DNA from: Bacteroidota bacterium
GTDB lineage: Bacteria > Bacteroidota > Ignavibacteria > Ignavibacteriales > Ignavibacteriaceae
Direction: 5' to 3'
Assembly: GCA_023453665.1 (NCBI GenBank)
Contig: JAEXTA010000237.1
Span: forward strand, 1-5,495
DNA length: 5,495 nt
Both the position numbers and the translations under genes were made by a program. Positions 1 through 5,495 of the stretch are shown here, piece by piece. Position 1 is the stretch's first letter. Every line of letters starts with the position of its first letter. The notes under the pieces were generated by a model. It searched no databases and had not been told where the DNA came from. It saw only the letters and a program-made list of their open reading frames with translations.

Positions 1-920
1 CCGGTGTTATTGAATATTTTTCATCACAAGGTCCATCAACAATTACATTTCCCACACCTGTTGTAAGACAAACACCAAAAGTAGTAGGAACTGATTTCGT
101 TTCAGTAACAGGTGCTGGTGGTTTTTCGACTTCATTCGGAGGAACCTCAGCCGCGATGCCGCATATACAGGGTGTGCTTGCACAGGCCTGGAGTAAAGGA
201 CTAACACTAACTGCAAACCAGATTAAACAGGCAATGTATGATTGGTCTTTTGATCTTGGCGGCTTAGGCTATGACCATGTTTTTGGTTACGGACTGGCTG
301 ATGCTTTGGAAATCTTTAATAATAACCCTTTACCGGTTGAACTCATCTCATTTTCAGCTTTGGCAAAAGGTGATAAAATTGTGCTGACTTGGAAGACTCA
401 AACGGAAGTGAACAACTTCGGATTTGAGATTCAATATTCTATCATAACGGAAAACGGAAAATGGAGTGAATGGAGTTATTCAGGTTTTGTTGAAGGTAAC
501 GGTAATTCAAATAAACCTGTGACATACAGTTTTATTGATGATGTTATTAAATCAAATAAAATAAAATACAGGCTTAAACAATTTGATACTGATGGCAAAT
601 TTACGTATTCAAAAGAAGTTGAATTAAAAACACAGCCTGAAAATTTTGATCTTAGTCAGAACTACCCAAACCCGTTTAACCCATCAACAACAATTGACTA
701 TTCATTACCAGTGGAGAGTTTTGTTAGCATTTCAGTTTACAATCTGCTTGGGCAGGAGGTAAAAAAACTTGTTAATGAGAGCCAGGAACCTGGTTTTTAT
801 CAAGCTCATTTTGATGCCGCTGAATTATCATCCGGAGTATACATATATTCGTTAACTGCAAAATCAATTGATGGCAATAAAACATTTTCGCAAACCCGTA
901 AGATGCAGTTTATTAAATAA
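1..920 (+). CDS. Subtilisin-like (S8) serine protease, C-terminal part, with type IX secretion sorting domain
   Basis: The 5' end is cut by the window. The open frame has its first full codon at position 3 and shows 305 residues. An FSSQGP motif (visible residues 6-11) and FGGTSAAMPH (45-54) match the subtilase region around the catalytic serine, whose codon is at 147-149. The Asp and His of the triad lie upstream, outside the window. The catalytic domain ends near GYGLADA. A beta-rich, fibronectin III-like stretch beginning LPVELISF follows. The last ~85 residues form a type A T9SS sorting domain, with NYPNPFNPSTTI, VYNLLGQEVKKL, LSSGVYIYSL and a terminal KMQFIK. Such domains normally direct export across the outer membrane and are then removed or anchored. 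The protein is therefore probably a secreted or surface protease. The ATG at 156 is internal, since it falls just after the active-site serine, and is not a start. The substrate is unknown. Confidence 0.92.
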   Translation, partial: GVIEYFSSQGPSTITFPTPVVRQTPKVVGTDFVSVTGAGGFSTSFGGTSAAMPHIQGVLAQAWSKGLTLTANQIKQAMYDWSFDLGGLGYDHVFGYGLADALEIFNNNPLPVELISFSALAKGDKIVLTWKTQTEVNNFGFEIQYSIITENGKWSEWSYSGFVEGNGNSNKPVTYSFIDDVIKSNKIKYRLKQFDTDGKFTYSKEVELKTQPENFDLSQNYPNPFNPSTTIDYSLPVESFVSISVYNLLGQEVKKLVNESQEPGFYQAHFDAAELSSGVYIYSLTAKSIDGNKTFSQTRKMQFIK

Positions 921-940
921 TCCGTTTACATCGGTTAATC

Positions 941-976
941 ACAGTTAAAAGACCGGTTTTAAGCCGGTCTTTCTGT
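941..976 (+). terminator. Hairpin terminator after the protease gene
   Basis: A perfect 9-bp stem, AAAGACCGG (948-956) with CCGGTCTTT (964-972), encloses a 7-nt loop. An outer ACAG (941-944) can pair with CTGT (973-976) across a small bulge. It lies 20 nt after the protease stop codon. The 3' side is T-rich but lacks a long uninterrupted U tract, so termination may be incomplete or bidirectional. Confidence 0.7.
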
Positions 977-1079
977 TAAATGGCTTTTCTTTTCATGTTT
1001 TTGTATAAAAATATTTATTATAAAGTTTATATGAACTTATTGAATTGAAACCCATATTAGCCTAAATTGTGATAGAAAA

Positions 1080-1946
1080 ATGGAAAAGATATCGTTTTTT
1101 AAAATGAGCGGTGCGGGGAATGATTTTATCCTTGTTGATAAAGACAAAAACCCTGCTTTTACTCTCGACCAGTCAGCAATAAAAAAATTATGCGACAGGC
1201 ATAATGGAATCGGTGCAGACGGTATTATTTCAATTGAAAATTCCGCTGACAAAGATTTTAAGATGAATTATTATAATGCCGACGGGTCCACAGGAAGCTT
1301 GTGTGGTAACGGCGCAAGATGTGCCATTTATTTCGCAGGAATGAGCAACAGGTTAAAAAATGGTAAAGCATCATTTCTTTCAAATGATGAATCCTATTCC
1401 GGTGAAATGCTGGCAAATGGAAATATTAAATTTAATTTGAATGCACCCAAAAAACTGAAGTTCAATTTTAAGATTAAAGCTGGTGAACAATTGATCAACT
1501 CTTCTTTTGCAAATACCGGATCACCACATGTTGTTATAAATATCAACGAGATTTTGAAAAATCCTTCAGACCCAAATTCATTCCACACGGATATGGATCA
1601 AATTCCTGTAATTGAATTGGGTAGAGAAATAAGAAATCTTCAGGATTTTGCACCTTCAGGCACCAATGTAAATTTTATTGATATAAAAGATGAAAGAGTT
1701 CATATCCGTACCTATGAAAGAGGTGTTGAAACTGAAACACTGGCATGCGGAACCGGGTCTGTTGCTGCAGCATTAATAGTATTTGTAAATAATAAAATGA
1801 AACCGCCCGTTACAATAGTTACCAGGGGAAAAGAAGAATTGGTAGTCGATTTCAGAGTTGAGAATAAAAGAGTGACTGATCTTTCACTCAGTGGTCCGGC
1901 TAAGATAGTATATACCGGGGAAATGTTATTAAATAATTTTTTCTAA
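1080..1946 (+). CDS. dapF: Diaminopimelate epimerase
   Basis: DapF is the cytoplasmic, cofactor-free enzyme that interconverts LL- and meso-2,6-diaminopimelate. It feeds both lysine synthesis and peptidoglycan cross-links. The 288-residue protein is close to the usual family length (about 270-290). The N-terminal motif KMSGAGNDF matches the family's KMxGxGNDF. The two catalytic cysteines are both present: C75 in GSLCGNGARC and C223 in ETLACGTGS, the expected proton donor/acceptor pair from the two pseudo-symmetric halves. RGVETETLACGTG corresponds to the second-half substrate-binding region. The chosen ATG gives an N-terminus aligned with the family, but it has only a weak purine-rich leader (GATAGAAAA) and no true Shine-Dalgarno, as is common in this group. 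The gene follows a terminator, so it probably starts its own unit together with the small gene 15 nt downstream. No confident promoter is visible in the AT-rich 977-1079 stretch. Confidence 0.96.
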   Translation: MEKISFFKMSGAGNDFILVDKDKNPAFTLDQSAIKKLCDRHNGIGADGIISIENSADKDFKMNYYNADGSTGSLCGNGARCAIYFAGMSNRLKNGKASFLSNDESYSGEMLANGNIKFNLNAPKKLKFNFKIKAGEQLINSSFANTGSPHVVININEILKNPSDPNSFHTDMDQIPVIELGREIRNLQDFAPSGTNVNFIDIKDERVHIRTYERGVETETLACGTGSVAAALIVFVNNKMKPPVTIVTRGKEELVVDFRVENKRVTDLSLSGPAKIVYTGEMLLNNFF

Positions 1947-1961
1947 TTAATTGGAGCGCAA

Positions 1962-2270
1962 ATGTCTAAAGTTATTTTTTCTATACAATACGAAATACCA
2001 CCTGCAAAAAAAGACGAATACTTTAGTGTGATAAGAGAATTGAAAAATCTTCTTAAAGCTGATGGACTTGAAAGTTATTCTGTTTATGAAGTAAAAGGAA
2101 AATCAAATAACTACCAGGAACAATATGTATTTAGTTCCGAACAGGCTTATGAAGATTTCGATGATAATCAGAACGAAAGAATTAATATTCTTATAAGTAA
2201 ACTTAATGATTTATCTACCGACAACTCTACTAAATATACTACCCTCACGGAAGTGACCGGAATTGAATAA
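1962..2270 (+). CDS. Small conserved-type protein with predicted ferredoxin-like (dimeric alpha/beta barrel) fold
   Basis: This 102-residue protein is not one I recognise. It has no signal peptide, membrane segment or cysteine, so it is probably cytoplasmic. Reading hydrophobicity by eye suggests the order beta (3-11), helix (13-31), beta (36-45), beta (50-57), helices (59-83), beta (90-99). This beta-alpha-beta-beta-alpha-beta pattern is typical of small dimeric alpha/beta-barrel proteins such as the antibiotic biosynthesis monooxygenase-like group. No catalytic motif supports an enzymatic claim. GGAG at 1953-1956 lies 5 nt before the ATG, a good ribosome binding site. The gap to dapF is 15 nt and a terminator follows at once, so the two are very likely co-transcribed. 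That linkage does not by itself imply a role in DAP metabolism. Confidence 0.8.
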   Translation: MSKVIFSIQYEIPPAKKDEYFSVIRELKNLLKADGLESYSVYEVKGKSNNYQEQYVFSSEQAYEDFDDNQNERINILISKLNDLSTDNSTKYTTLTEVTGIE

Positions 2271-2307
2271 GAGACAGCGGCTACAGGGTAGCCGCGGCTC
2301 CTTTTTT
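2271..2307 (+). terminator. Strong intrinsic terminator of the dapF unit
   Basis: A perfect GC-rich 8-bp stem, GCGGCTAC (2277-2284) with GTAGCCGC (2288-2295), closes a 3-nt loop. GAG (2271-2273) can pair further with CTC (2298-2300) across a short internal loop. A run of six T follows at 2302-2307. It begins immediately after the stop codon of the small gene and separates the dapF unit from the electron-transfer genes. Confidence 0.9.
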
Positions 2308-2391
2308 AATAATAAGTTTGATTCTCGTTGTCACCATCTTTTCTTTATACAAACTAATTCCTTCGACTTAGAAAATTATTACTGTAGTTAA

Positions 2392-3267
2392 ATGAATAAA
2401 AGATTACACATAATATATATCGGCTCATTTTTTTTAGTTGGTATACTGGTAACCATTCTGCTTATCATAAATGGTCACAGTTATTACAGCTCATCATTGG
2501 AAGAAAGATTTTTTCATCCTCAGAATGCTGACCTTAAACCAAGCGGTGCAATCGGACACGGTTTGGGAATTATCGGTACACTTATGATGATTGTCGGTGT
2601 CTCCACATATATGATTCGTAAACGCTACCGCAAACTATTCAATCTTGGATACCTTAAACACTGGCTCGAATTTCACATTTTCCTATGCAGTGTAGGACCC
2701 GTACTTGTTCTATTTCATACTGCATTTAAATTCGGGGGAATTGTTTCTGTTAGTTTCTGGAGTATGGTTGCAGTTGTTGCAAGCGGAGTTGCAGGTAGAT
2801 TTATCTATGTGCAGATCCCGCGTTCAATACAGGGACAGGAGTTATCAGTAAAAGAACTAAGTAATATGAGCGATGATCTTACTTTCAGACTTAAAAAAGA
2901 ATTTTCAATAAACGGAAGAATTGCAGAAAAACTTGAAAAAGTTTTTGCTGTAGATAAGTATAAAGATTTGTCACTTTTTTCAGCACTCATAGTTGTTGTA
3001 AAAGAATATTTTGGCATGTATAAAGTTCTCCGTGCAGTTAAAAAAGATCTTAAAGACCTAAACATCACAGGTTATAAAGAAAAACAGGTATTGGAAATAA
3101 CAAAATCCAAATTGAACCTGATGCGCAGAATTGGTATGCTAAGAACCATGCAGAAATTATTTAAGTACTGGCATATAGCTCATCTGCCATTTGCAATCAC
3201 GATGTTTGTAATTATGATAATTCATGTAGGTGTTACTATTGCTTTCGGTTATAAGTGGATTTTTTAG
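2392..3267 (+). CDS. Di-heme cytochrome b-like integral membrane protein
   Basis: This 291-residue membrane protein has five likely helices: about 8-27, 52-73, 92-115, 118-142 and 264-286. Helix 3 carries H95 and H109, and helix 5 carries H264 and H278. Each pair is 14 residues apart. That is the classic geometry of two b hemes stacked across a membrane, as in bc1-type cytochrome b, so I infer a bis-heme quinone- or electron-transfer subunit. H56 in helix 2 and H90/H261 at helix ends are extra candidates. By the positive-inside rule the N-terminus and the long Lys-rich 143-255 loop are cytoplasmic, and the short C-terminus is periplasmic. The protein is much shorter than bc1 cytochrome b and its loop is unusual. 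It is not a clear member of any family I can name. There is no Shine-Dalgarno before the ATG. The stop codon overlaps the ribosome binding site of the next gene, which indicates translational coupling. Confidence 0.85.
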   Translation: MNKRLHIIYIGSFFLVGILVTILLIINGHSYYSSSLEERFFHPQNADLKPSGAIGHGLGIIGTLMMIVGVSTYMIRKRYRKLFNLGYLKHWLEFHIFLCSVGPVLVLFHTAFKFGGIVSVSFWSMVAVVASGVAGRFIYVQIPRSIQGQELSVKELSNMSDDLTFRLKKEFSINGRIAEKLEKVFAVDKYKDLSLFSALIVVVKEYFGMYKVLRAVKKDLKDLNITGYKEKQVLEITKSKLNLMRRIGMLRTMQKLFKYWHIAHLPFAITMFVIMIIHVGVTIAFGYKWIF

Positions 3268-3271
3268 GAGG
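3266..3271 (+). promoter_or_regulatory. Shine-Dalgarno AGGAGG that fixes the TPR gene start
   Basis: A perfect AGGAGG sits 4 nt before the ATG at 3276 and overlaps the TAG stop (3265-3267) of the cytochrome b gene. It selects 3276 over the in-frame ATG at 3255, which lies inside the upstream gene, has no ribosome binding site and would add seven residues ahead of a natural Met-Lys membrane anchor. Confidence 0.85.
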
Positions 3272-3275
3272 ATAT

Positions 3276-3866
3276 ATGAAATTCAAACCGGTTTACATTT
3301 ATTTATTAGTCATTATAACTGCAATAATATTTTTGATCTTTTTTAGTAAGAATGAAAATGAAGTACCCTCAGAGATCACGGATAAACAAATGCCTATGGA
3401 TGATGTACATAAAAATCTTAATATGCCGGGGAATCAACCAGGACGGGAAAACGTTTCTGAAGATTTCAAAAAACAAATGGAAATGTTAAAGAAAGCATAT
3501 GAGGATAATCCCGATGACACACTAAAAATCCGTGAGTATGCAGACTATTTATCTGCTGCGCATAATCATTCGGAAGCTTTAACACTTTACAAAAAAATTC
3601 TCATCAAATACCCGAAACGCACCGATATTTATTTTTCAATTGCATCCGTTTATTACAATCAAAAAGATTTTAAAAAAAGTGAAGAGACGATTAATGCGGT
3701 TTTAAAGTATGACAGCAATAACCTTGAAGCCCGTTATAATGCCGGTGCAATAGCCGTTGCACTTGGCGATCGTGAAAAAGCAAAACTTCTCTGGCAAAAA
3801 ATTGTGGATGAAAGTCCTTCAACCCCGATTGGTGAACTAGCTAAATCATCACTAGGTCGTCTTTAA
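3276..3866 (+). CDS. Membrane-anchored TPR protein, probably periplasmic
   Basis: The protein has 196 residues. It starts MKFK, followed by one hydrophobic helix (about 5-23), and then an acidic, Met/Pro-rich linker (about 24-60) including QMPMDD and NMPGNQPG. The remainder is helical with about three tetratricopeptide repeats near 80-113, 114-147 and 148-181. Repeat hallmarks include EALTLYKKIL..YP, YYNQKDFKKSEE and AGAIAVALGDREKA. A positively charged N-terminus before the helix puts the TPR domain in the periplasm. There are no cysteines, so it does not itself carry heme c. TPR proteins of this layout act as docking or assembly factors, for example NrfG- and CcmI-like helpers of cytochrome c maturation. 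That role here is an inference from the neighbouring cytochrome b and oxidoreductase. Translation is coupled to the upstream gene. Confidence 0.88.
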   Translation: MKFKPVYIYLLVIITAIIFLIFFSKNENEVPSEITDKQMPMDDVHKNLNMPGNQPGRENVSEDFKKQMEMLKKAYEDNPDDTLKIREYADYLSAAHNHSEALTLYKKILIKYPKRTDIYFSIASVYYNQKDFKKSEETINAVLKYDSNNLEARYNAGAIAVALGDREKAKLLWQKIVDESPSTPIGELAKSSLGRL

Positions 3867-3998
3867 TACTTAATGGCATTAATTATTCATCTTATTAAGT
3901 TTGTGAAATTTTTATCCTTTGATTTTACTGGCGGCATATATTTTACCGATGAGAGATGCTCATATGAAGTAGAATGATTAAATTATGGTAGCATTAAA

Positions 3999-4026
3999 TT
4001 TGTGATGTCATCAATCATATCACAAA
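3999..4026. promoter_or_regulatory. Inverted repeat, possible operator upstream of the oxidoreductase gene
   Basis: TTTGTGAT (3999-4006) and ATCACAAA (4019-4026) are perfect 8-bp inverted arms around a 12-nt spacer. A second palindrome, TGATGTCATCA (4003-4013), overlaps the left arm. No T tract follows, and the repeat lies 56 nt before the oxidoreductase start, so an operator is more likely than a terminator. The regulator is unknown. Confidence 0.35.
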
Positions 4027-4048
4027 AGTTACTATTAGTTCAAATGTT

Positions 4049-4071
4049 TAGATTTGTAATAATTTTATAAT
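4049..4071 (+). promoter_or_regulatory. Candidate promoter of the oxidoreductase gene
   Basis: TAGATTTG (4049-4056) fits the TAnnTTTG -7 element of Bacteroidota-type promoters, and TATAAT (4066-4071) is a perfect sigma70-type -10. I see no convincing -33 or -35 partner for either. The first would give a leader of roughly 20 nt. The second would give an almost leaderless message. GGGGA at 4076-4080 is only 1 nt from the ATG, too close to work as a normal Shine-Dalgarno. Confidence 0.25.
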
Positions 4072-4081
4072 ATGCGGGGAT

Positions 4082-5413
4082 ATGGAAGAAATAATAGAAA
4101 ATATTATTGCTTACGGATTAACTTTTCTGCTGATAGCTCTTATCATTATAATCTACCTGCGCAGGAACGCCGCAAAAACAAAACTTAACGAAGAAAAAAT
4201 TCTTAAAGCAAAGGAATCAGGGTTTCACGAACCGGTATCGTTACATCCCGTAGTTGATCCTGAAAGCTGCATAGGCAGCGGTGCCTGTATAGCCGCTTGC
4301 CCGGAACATGATATTCTTGGACTTGTAAATGGAAAGGCTGCAACGATCAACGCTTCAAGATGCGTTGGACATGGTGCATGTTTTCATGCATGCCCTGTGC
4401 AGGCAATAACACTTTGTATTGGTACTGAAAAACGTGGCGTAGAACTTCCGCATGTCAGCGCTGAATTTGAAACAAGCATACCCGGACTTTTCATTGCAGG
4501 TGAACTTGGTGGTATGGGACTGATCAAAAATGCTGTTGAACAGGGTAAACAAGCAATTGAGTATTTATCAAAGAGAATAAGTAAATCACCAAAAGCAAAG
4601 TACGATGTAATAATTGTAGGAGCCGGACCAGCAGGCATTTCAGCAACACTTACCTCAGCTAAAATGAAATTACGGTATCTGACACTTGAACAGGATAGCC
4701 TAGGCGGTACTGTATATAATTTTCCGCGCGCAAAAATTGTGATGACATCGCCGATGGACCTGCCGCTATATGGAAAAGTTAAACTTTCTGAAACCTCAAA
4801 AATAGAACTGCTCAATTTGTGGTACAGCGTGCTTGGAAAGAATAATATAAAAATTAATGAACAGGAAAAGGTTGAGTCGATAGAAAAATCAGATGATTAC
4901 TTTACTGTTAAAACATCAAAGGGAACTTATACCTCAAACGGAGTATTGTTATCGATCGGGCGCCGCGGCTCACCTCGAAAACTTGGCGTGCCTGGTGAAG
5001 AAAAAGAGAAAGTCAGCTACAGATTATTAGAACCCGAACTAGTTCACGATCAAAACATATTAATAGTTGGAGGCGGAGATTCAGCAGTAGAGTCAGCATT
5101 GCTGCTCGCTGATGAGGGTAATCATGTAAGTCTTGCCTACAGAGGTGAAACTTTTTCCAGGCTAAAACCGAAGAACCTTGAAAAGATTGAATCAGCATCA
5201 AACACCAAAATTATTAAAGTGTATTTTAATACTAATGTAAAAGAGATTCTGGATCACAAAGTCATTTTGATGGTAGAGGATTTTGAAAAAGAAATCAGTA
5301 ACGATCTTGTTTATATTTTTGCTGGCGGTGAACTCCCGACAAAATTCCTTGAAAAAATTGGAATCACAATTACTAAAAAATTCGGTGATGCAATTATGAA
5401 ACATCACCGGTGA
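4082..5413 (+). CDS. Membrane-anchored ferredoxin/FAD-NAD(P) oxidoreductase with permuted flavin domain
   Basis: The 443-residue protein has one N-terminal membrane helix (about 11-26) followed by YLRR, which places the rest in the cytoplasm. Residues 60-110 form a two-motif ferredoxin domain: C63, C69, C73-Pro and C94, C100, C104-Pro, with Ser66 and His97 where the second cysteine of each CxxCxxCxxxCP motif normally stands. A TSIPGLFIAGELGG segment (131-144) plus NAVEQGKQAIEYL resembles the C-terminal FAD-binding segment of thioredoxin reductase-type enzymes. It lies ahead of the FAD Rossmann motif VGAGPAG (179-185). The NAD(P) motif VGGGDSA is at 329-335. The protein ends after FAGGELPTKFL (413-423), where that FAD segment would normally come next. 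There is no redox-active CxxC, and all seven cysteines precede residue 113. It is therefore not a thioredoxin reductase. I infer electron exchange between NAD(P)H, FAD, Fe-S clusters and a membrane partner, probably the cytochrome b. The exact reaction is unknown. Confidence 0.9.
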   Translation: MEEIIENIIAYGLTFLLIALIIIIYLRRNAAKTKLNEEKILKAKESGFHEPVSLHPVVDPESCIGSGACIAACPEHDILGLVNGKAATINASRCVGHGACFHACPVQAITLCIGTEKRGVELPHVSAEFETSIPGLFIAGELGGMGLIKNAVEQGKQAIEYLSKRISKSPKAKYDVIIVGAGPAGISATLTSAKMKLRYLTLEQDSLGGTVYNFPRAKIVMTSPMDLPLYGKVKLSETSKIELLNLWYSVLGKNNIKINEQEKVESIEKSDDYFTVKTSKGTYTSNGVLLSIGRRGSPRKLGVPGEEKEKVSYRLLEPELVHDQNILIVGGGDSAVESALLLADEGNHVSLAYRGETFSRLKPKNLEKIESASNTKIIKVYFNTNVKEILDHKVILMVEDFEKEISNDLVYIFAGGELPTKFLEKIGITITKKFGDAIMKHHR

Positions 5414-5442
5414 CATATTTTTTATATCAACATCAGACTAAA

Positions 5443-5495
5443 TTGAAATTACTGCTCACATTTTTTGTTTGTATTTTTTTTACCGGATCGATAAC
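5443..5495 (+). CDS. N-terminus of a probable exported protein (3' end outside window)
   Basis: From the TTG at 5443 the frame stays open to the window end. Read with Met first, it gives MKLLLTFFVCIFFTGSI, a typical Sec signal peptide beginning with a Lys followed by a hydrophobic core. The same frame has a GTG at 5410 whose last two bases overlap the TGA of the oxidoreductase gene (GTGA), an alternative, translationally coupled start that would add 11 residues. Neither start has a Shine-Dalgarno. I prefer TTG because of the compact signal peptide, with low certainty. The mature protein is not visible. Given the context, an exported electron carrier such as a multiheme cytochrome c is a plausible guess and no more. 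Confidence 0.45.
   Translation, partial: MKLLLTFFVCIFFTGSI

Noticed and set aside
156..158. ATG at 156 as the protease start
   Set aside because: The frame is open to the window's left edge and the catalytic serine codon (147-149) lies upstream of it.
3255..3275. Upstream in-frame ATG as the TPR gene start
   Set aside because: It lies inside the end of the cytochrome b gene with no ribosome binding site, whereas AGGAGG stands directly before the ATG at 3276.
3868..3900. ACTTAAT / ATTAAGT inverted repeat and TTAATGGCATTAA palindrome after the TPR gene as a terminator
   Set aside because: The stems are short and nearly all A/T, one has a 19-nt loop, and no T run follows at the right place.
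3873..3977. 34-codon open frame (ATG at 3873, TGA at 3975) in the gap after the TPR gene
   Set aside because: It has no ribosome binding site and no recognisable motif, and a frame this short is expected by chance in AT-rich DNA. It happens to share the frame of the TPR gene, but a TAA separates them.
4001..4024. TGTGA...TCACA as a CRP/FNR-family site
   Set aside because: The half-sites resemble CRP, but the spacer is 14 nt instead of 6, and the FNR half-site TTGAT is absent.
4384..4815. Long open frame on the - strand inside the oxidoreductase gene
   Set aside because: It is antisense to conserved Fe-S and FAD motifs, has no ribosome binding site and no recognisable domain.
4082..5413. Annotation as thioredoxin reductase
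   Set aside because: The Rossmann motifs are similar, but there is no CxxC in the flavoprotein part, and the domain order and ferredoxin fusion differ.

Overview
The window comes from an AT-rich, Gram-negative bacterium of the Bacteroidota/Ignavibacteriota/Chlorobiota (FCB) kind. The main evidence is the first protein. It ends in a type A C-terminal sorting domain of the type IX secretion system, in the 'NYPNPFNPSTTI' style common in Ignavibacteria and related lineages. A diaminopimelate epimerase gene fits a DAP-type cell wall. Every gene lies on the + strand, and no RNA gene, mobile element or CRISPR array is visible.

Layout. (1) Positions 1-920 hold the 3' part of a secreted subtilisin-like protease with a sorting tail, closed by a hairpin terminator at 941-976. 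(2) Positions 1080-2270 hold dapF and a small ferredoxin-like-fold protein 15 nt downstream with its own ribosome binding site, closed by a strong intrinsic terminator at 2271-2307. (3) Positions 2392-3866 hold a five-helix di-heme cytochrome b-like membrane protein, tightly coupled to a membrane-anchored TPR protein that probably faces the periplasm. (4) Positions 3867-4081 are a 215-base gap with an 8+8 inverted repeat and promoter-like motifs. (5) Positions 4082-5413 hold a membrane-anchored ferredoxin/flavoprotein oxidoreductase. It is followed by the first codons of a probable exported protein that runs off the window (from 5443, or possibly 5410).

Regions 3-5 are the interesting part. 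They look like a membrane electron-transfer module: NAD(P)H or ferredoxin on the cytoplasmic side, then FAD and Fe-S clusters, then two b hemes across the membrane, then an unseen exported partner, with a TPR protein for assembly or docking. The oxidoreductase is unusual in two ways. Its FAD-binding segments appear circularly permuted relative to thioredoxin reductase-type flavoproteins, and both of its ferredoxin motifs lack the second cysteine (Ser in one, His in the other). The module assignment is inferred from domain content and adjacency. The physiological partners and direction of electron flow cannot be read from this window.
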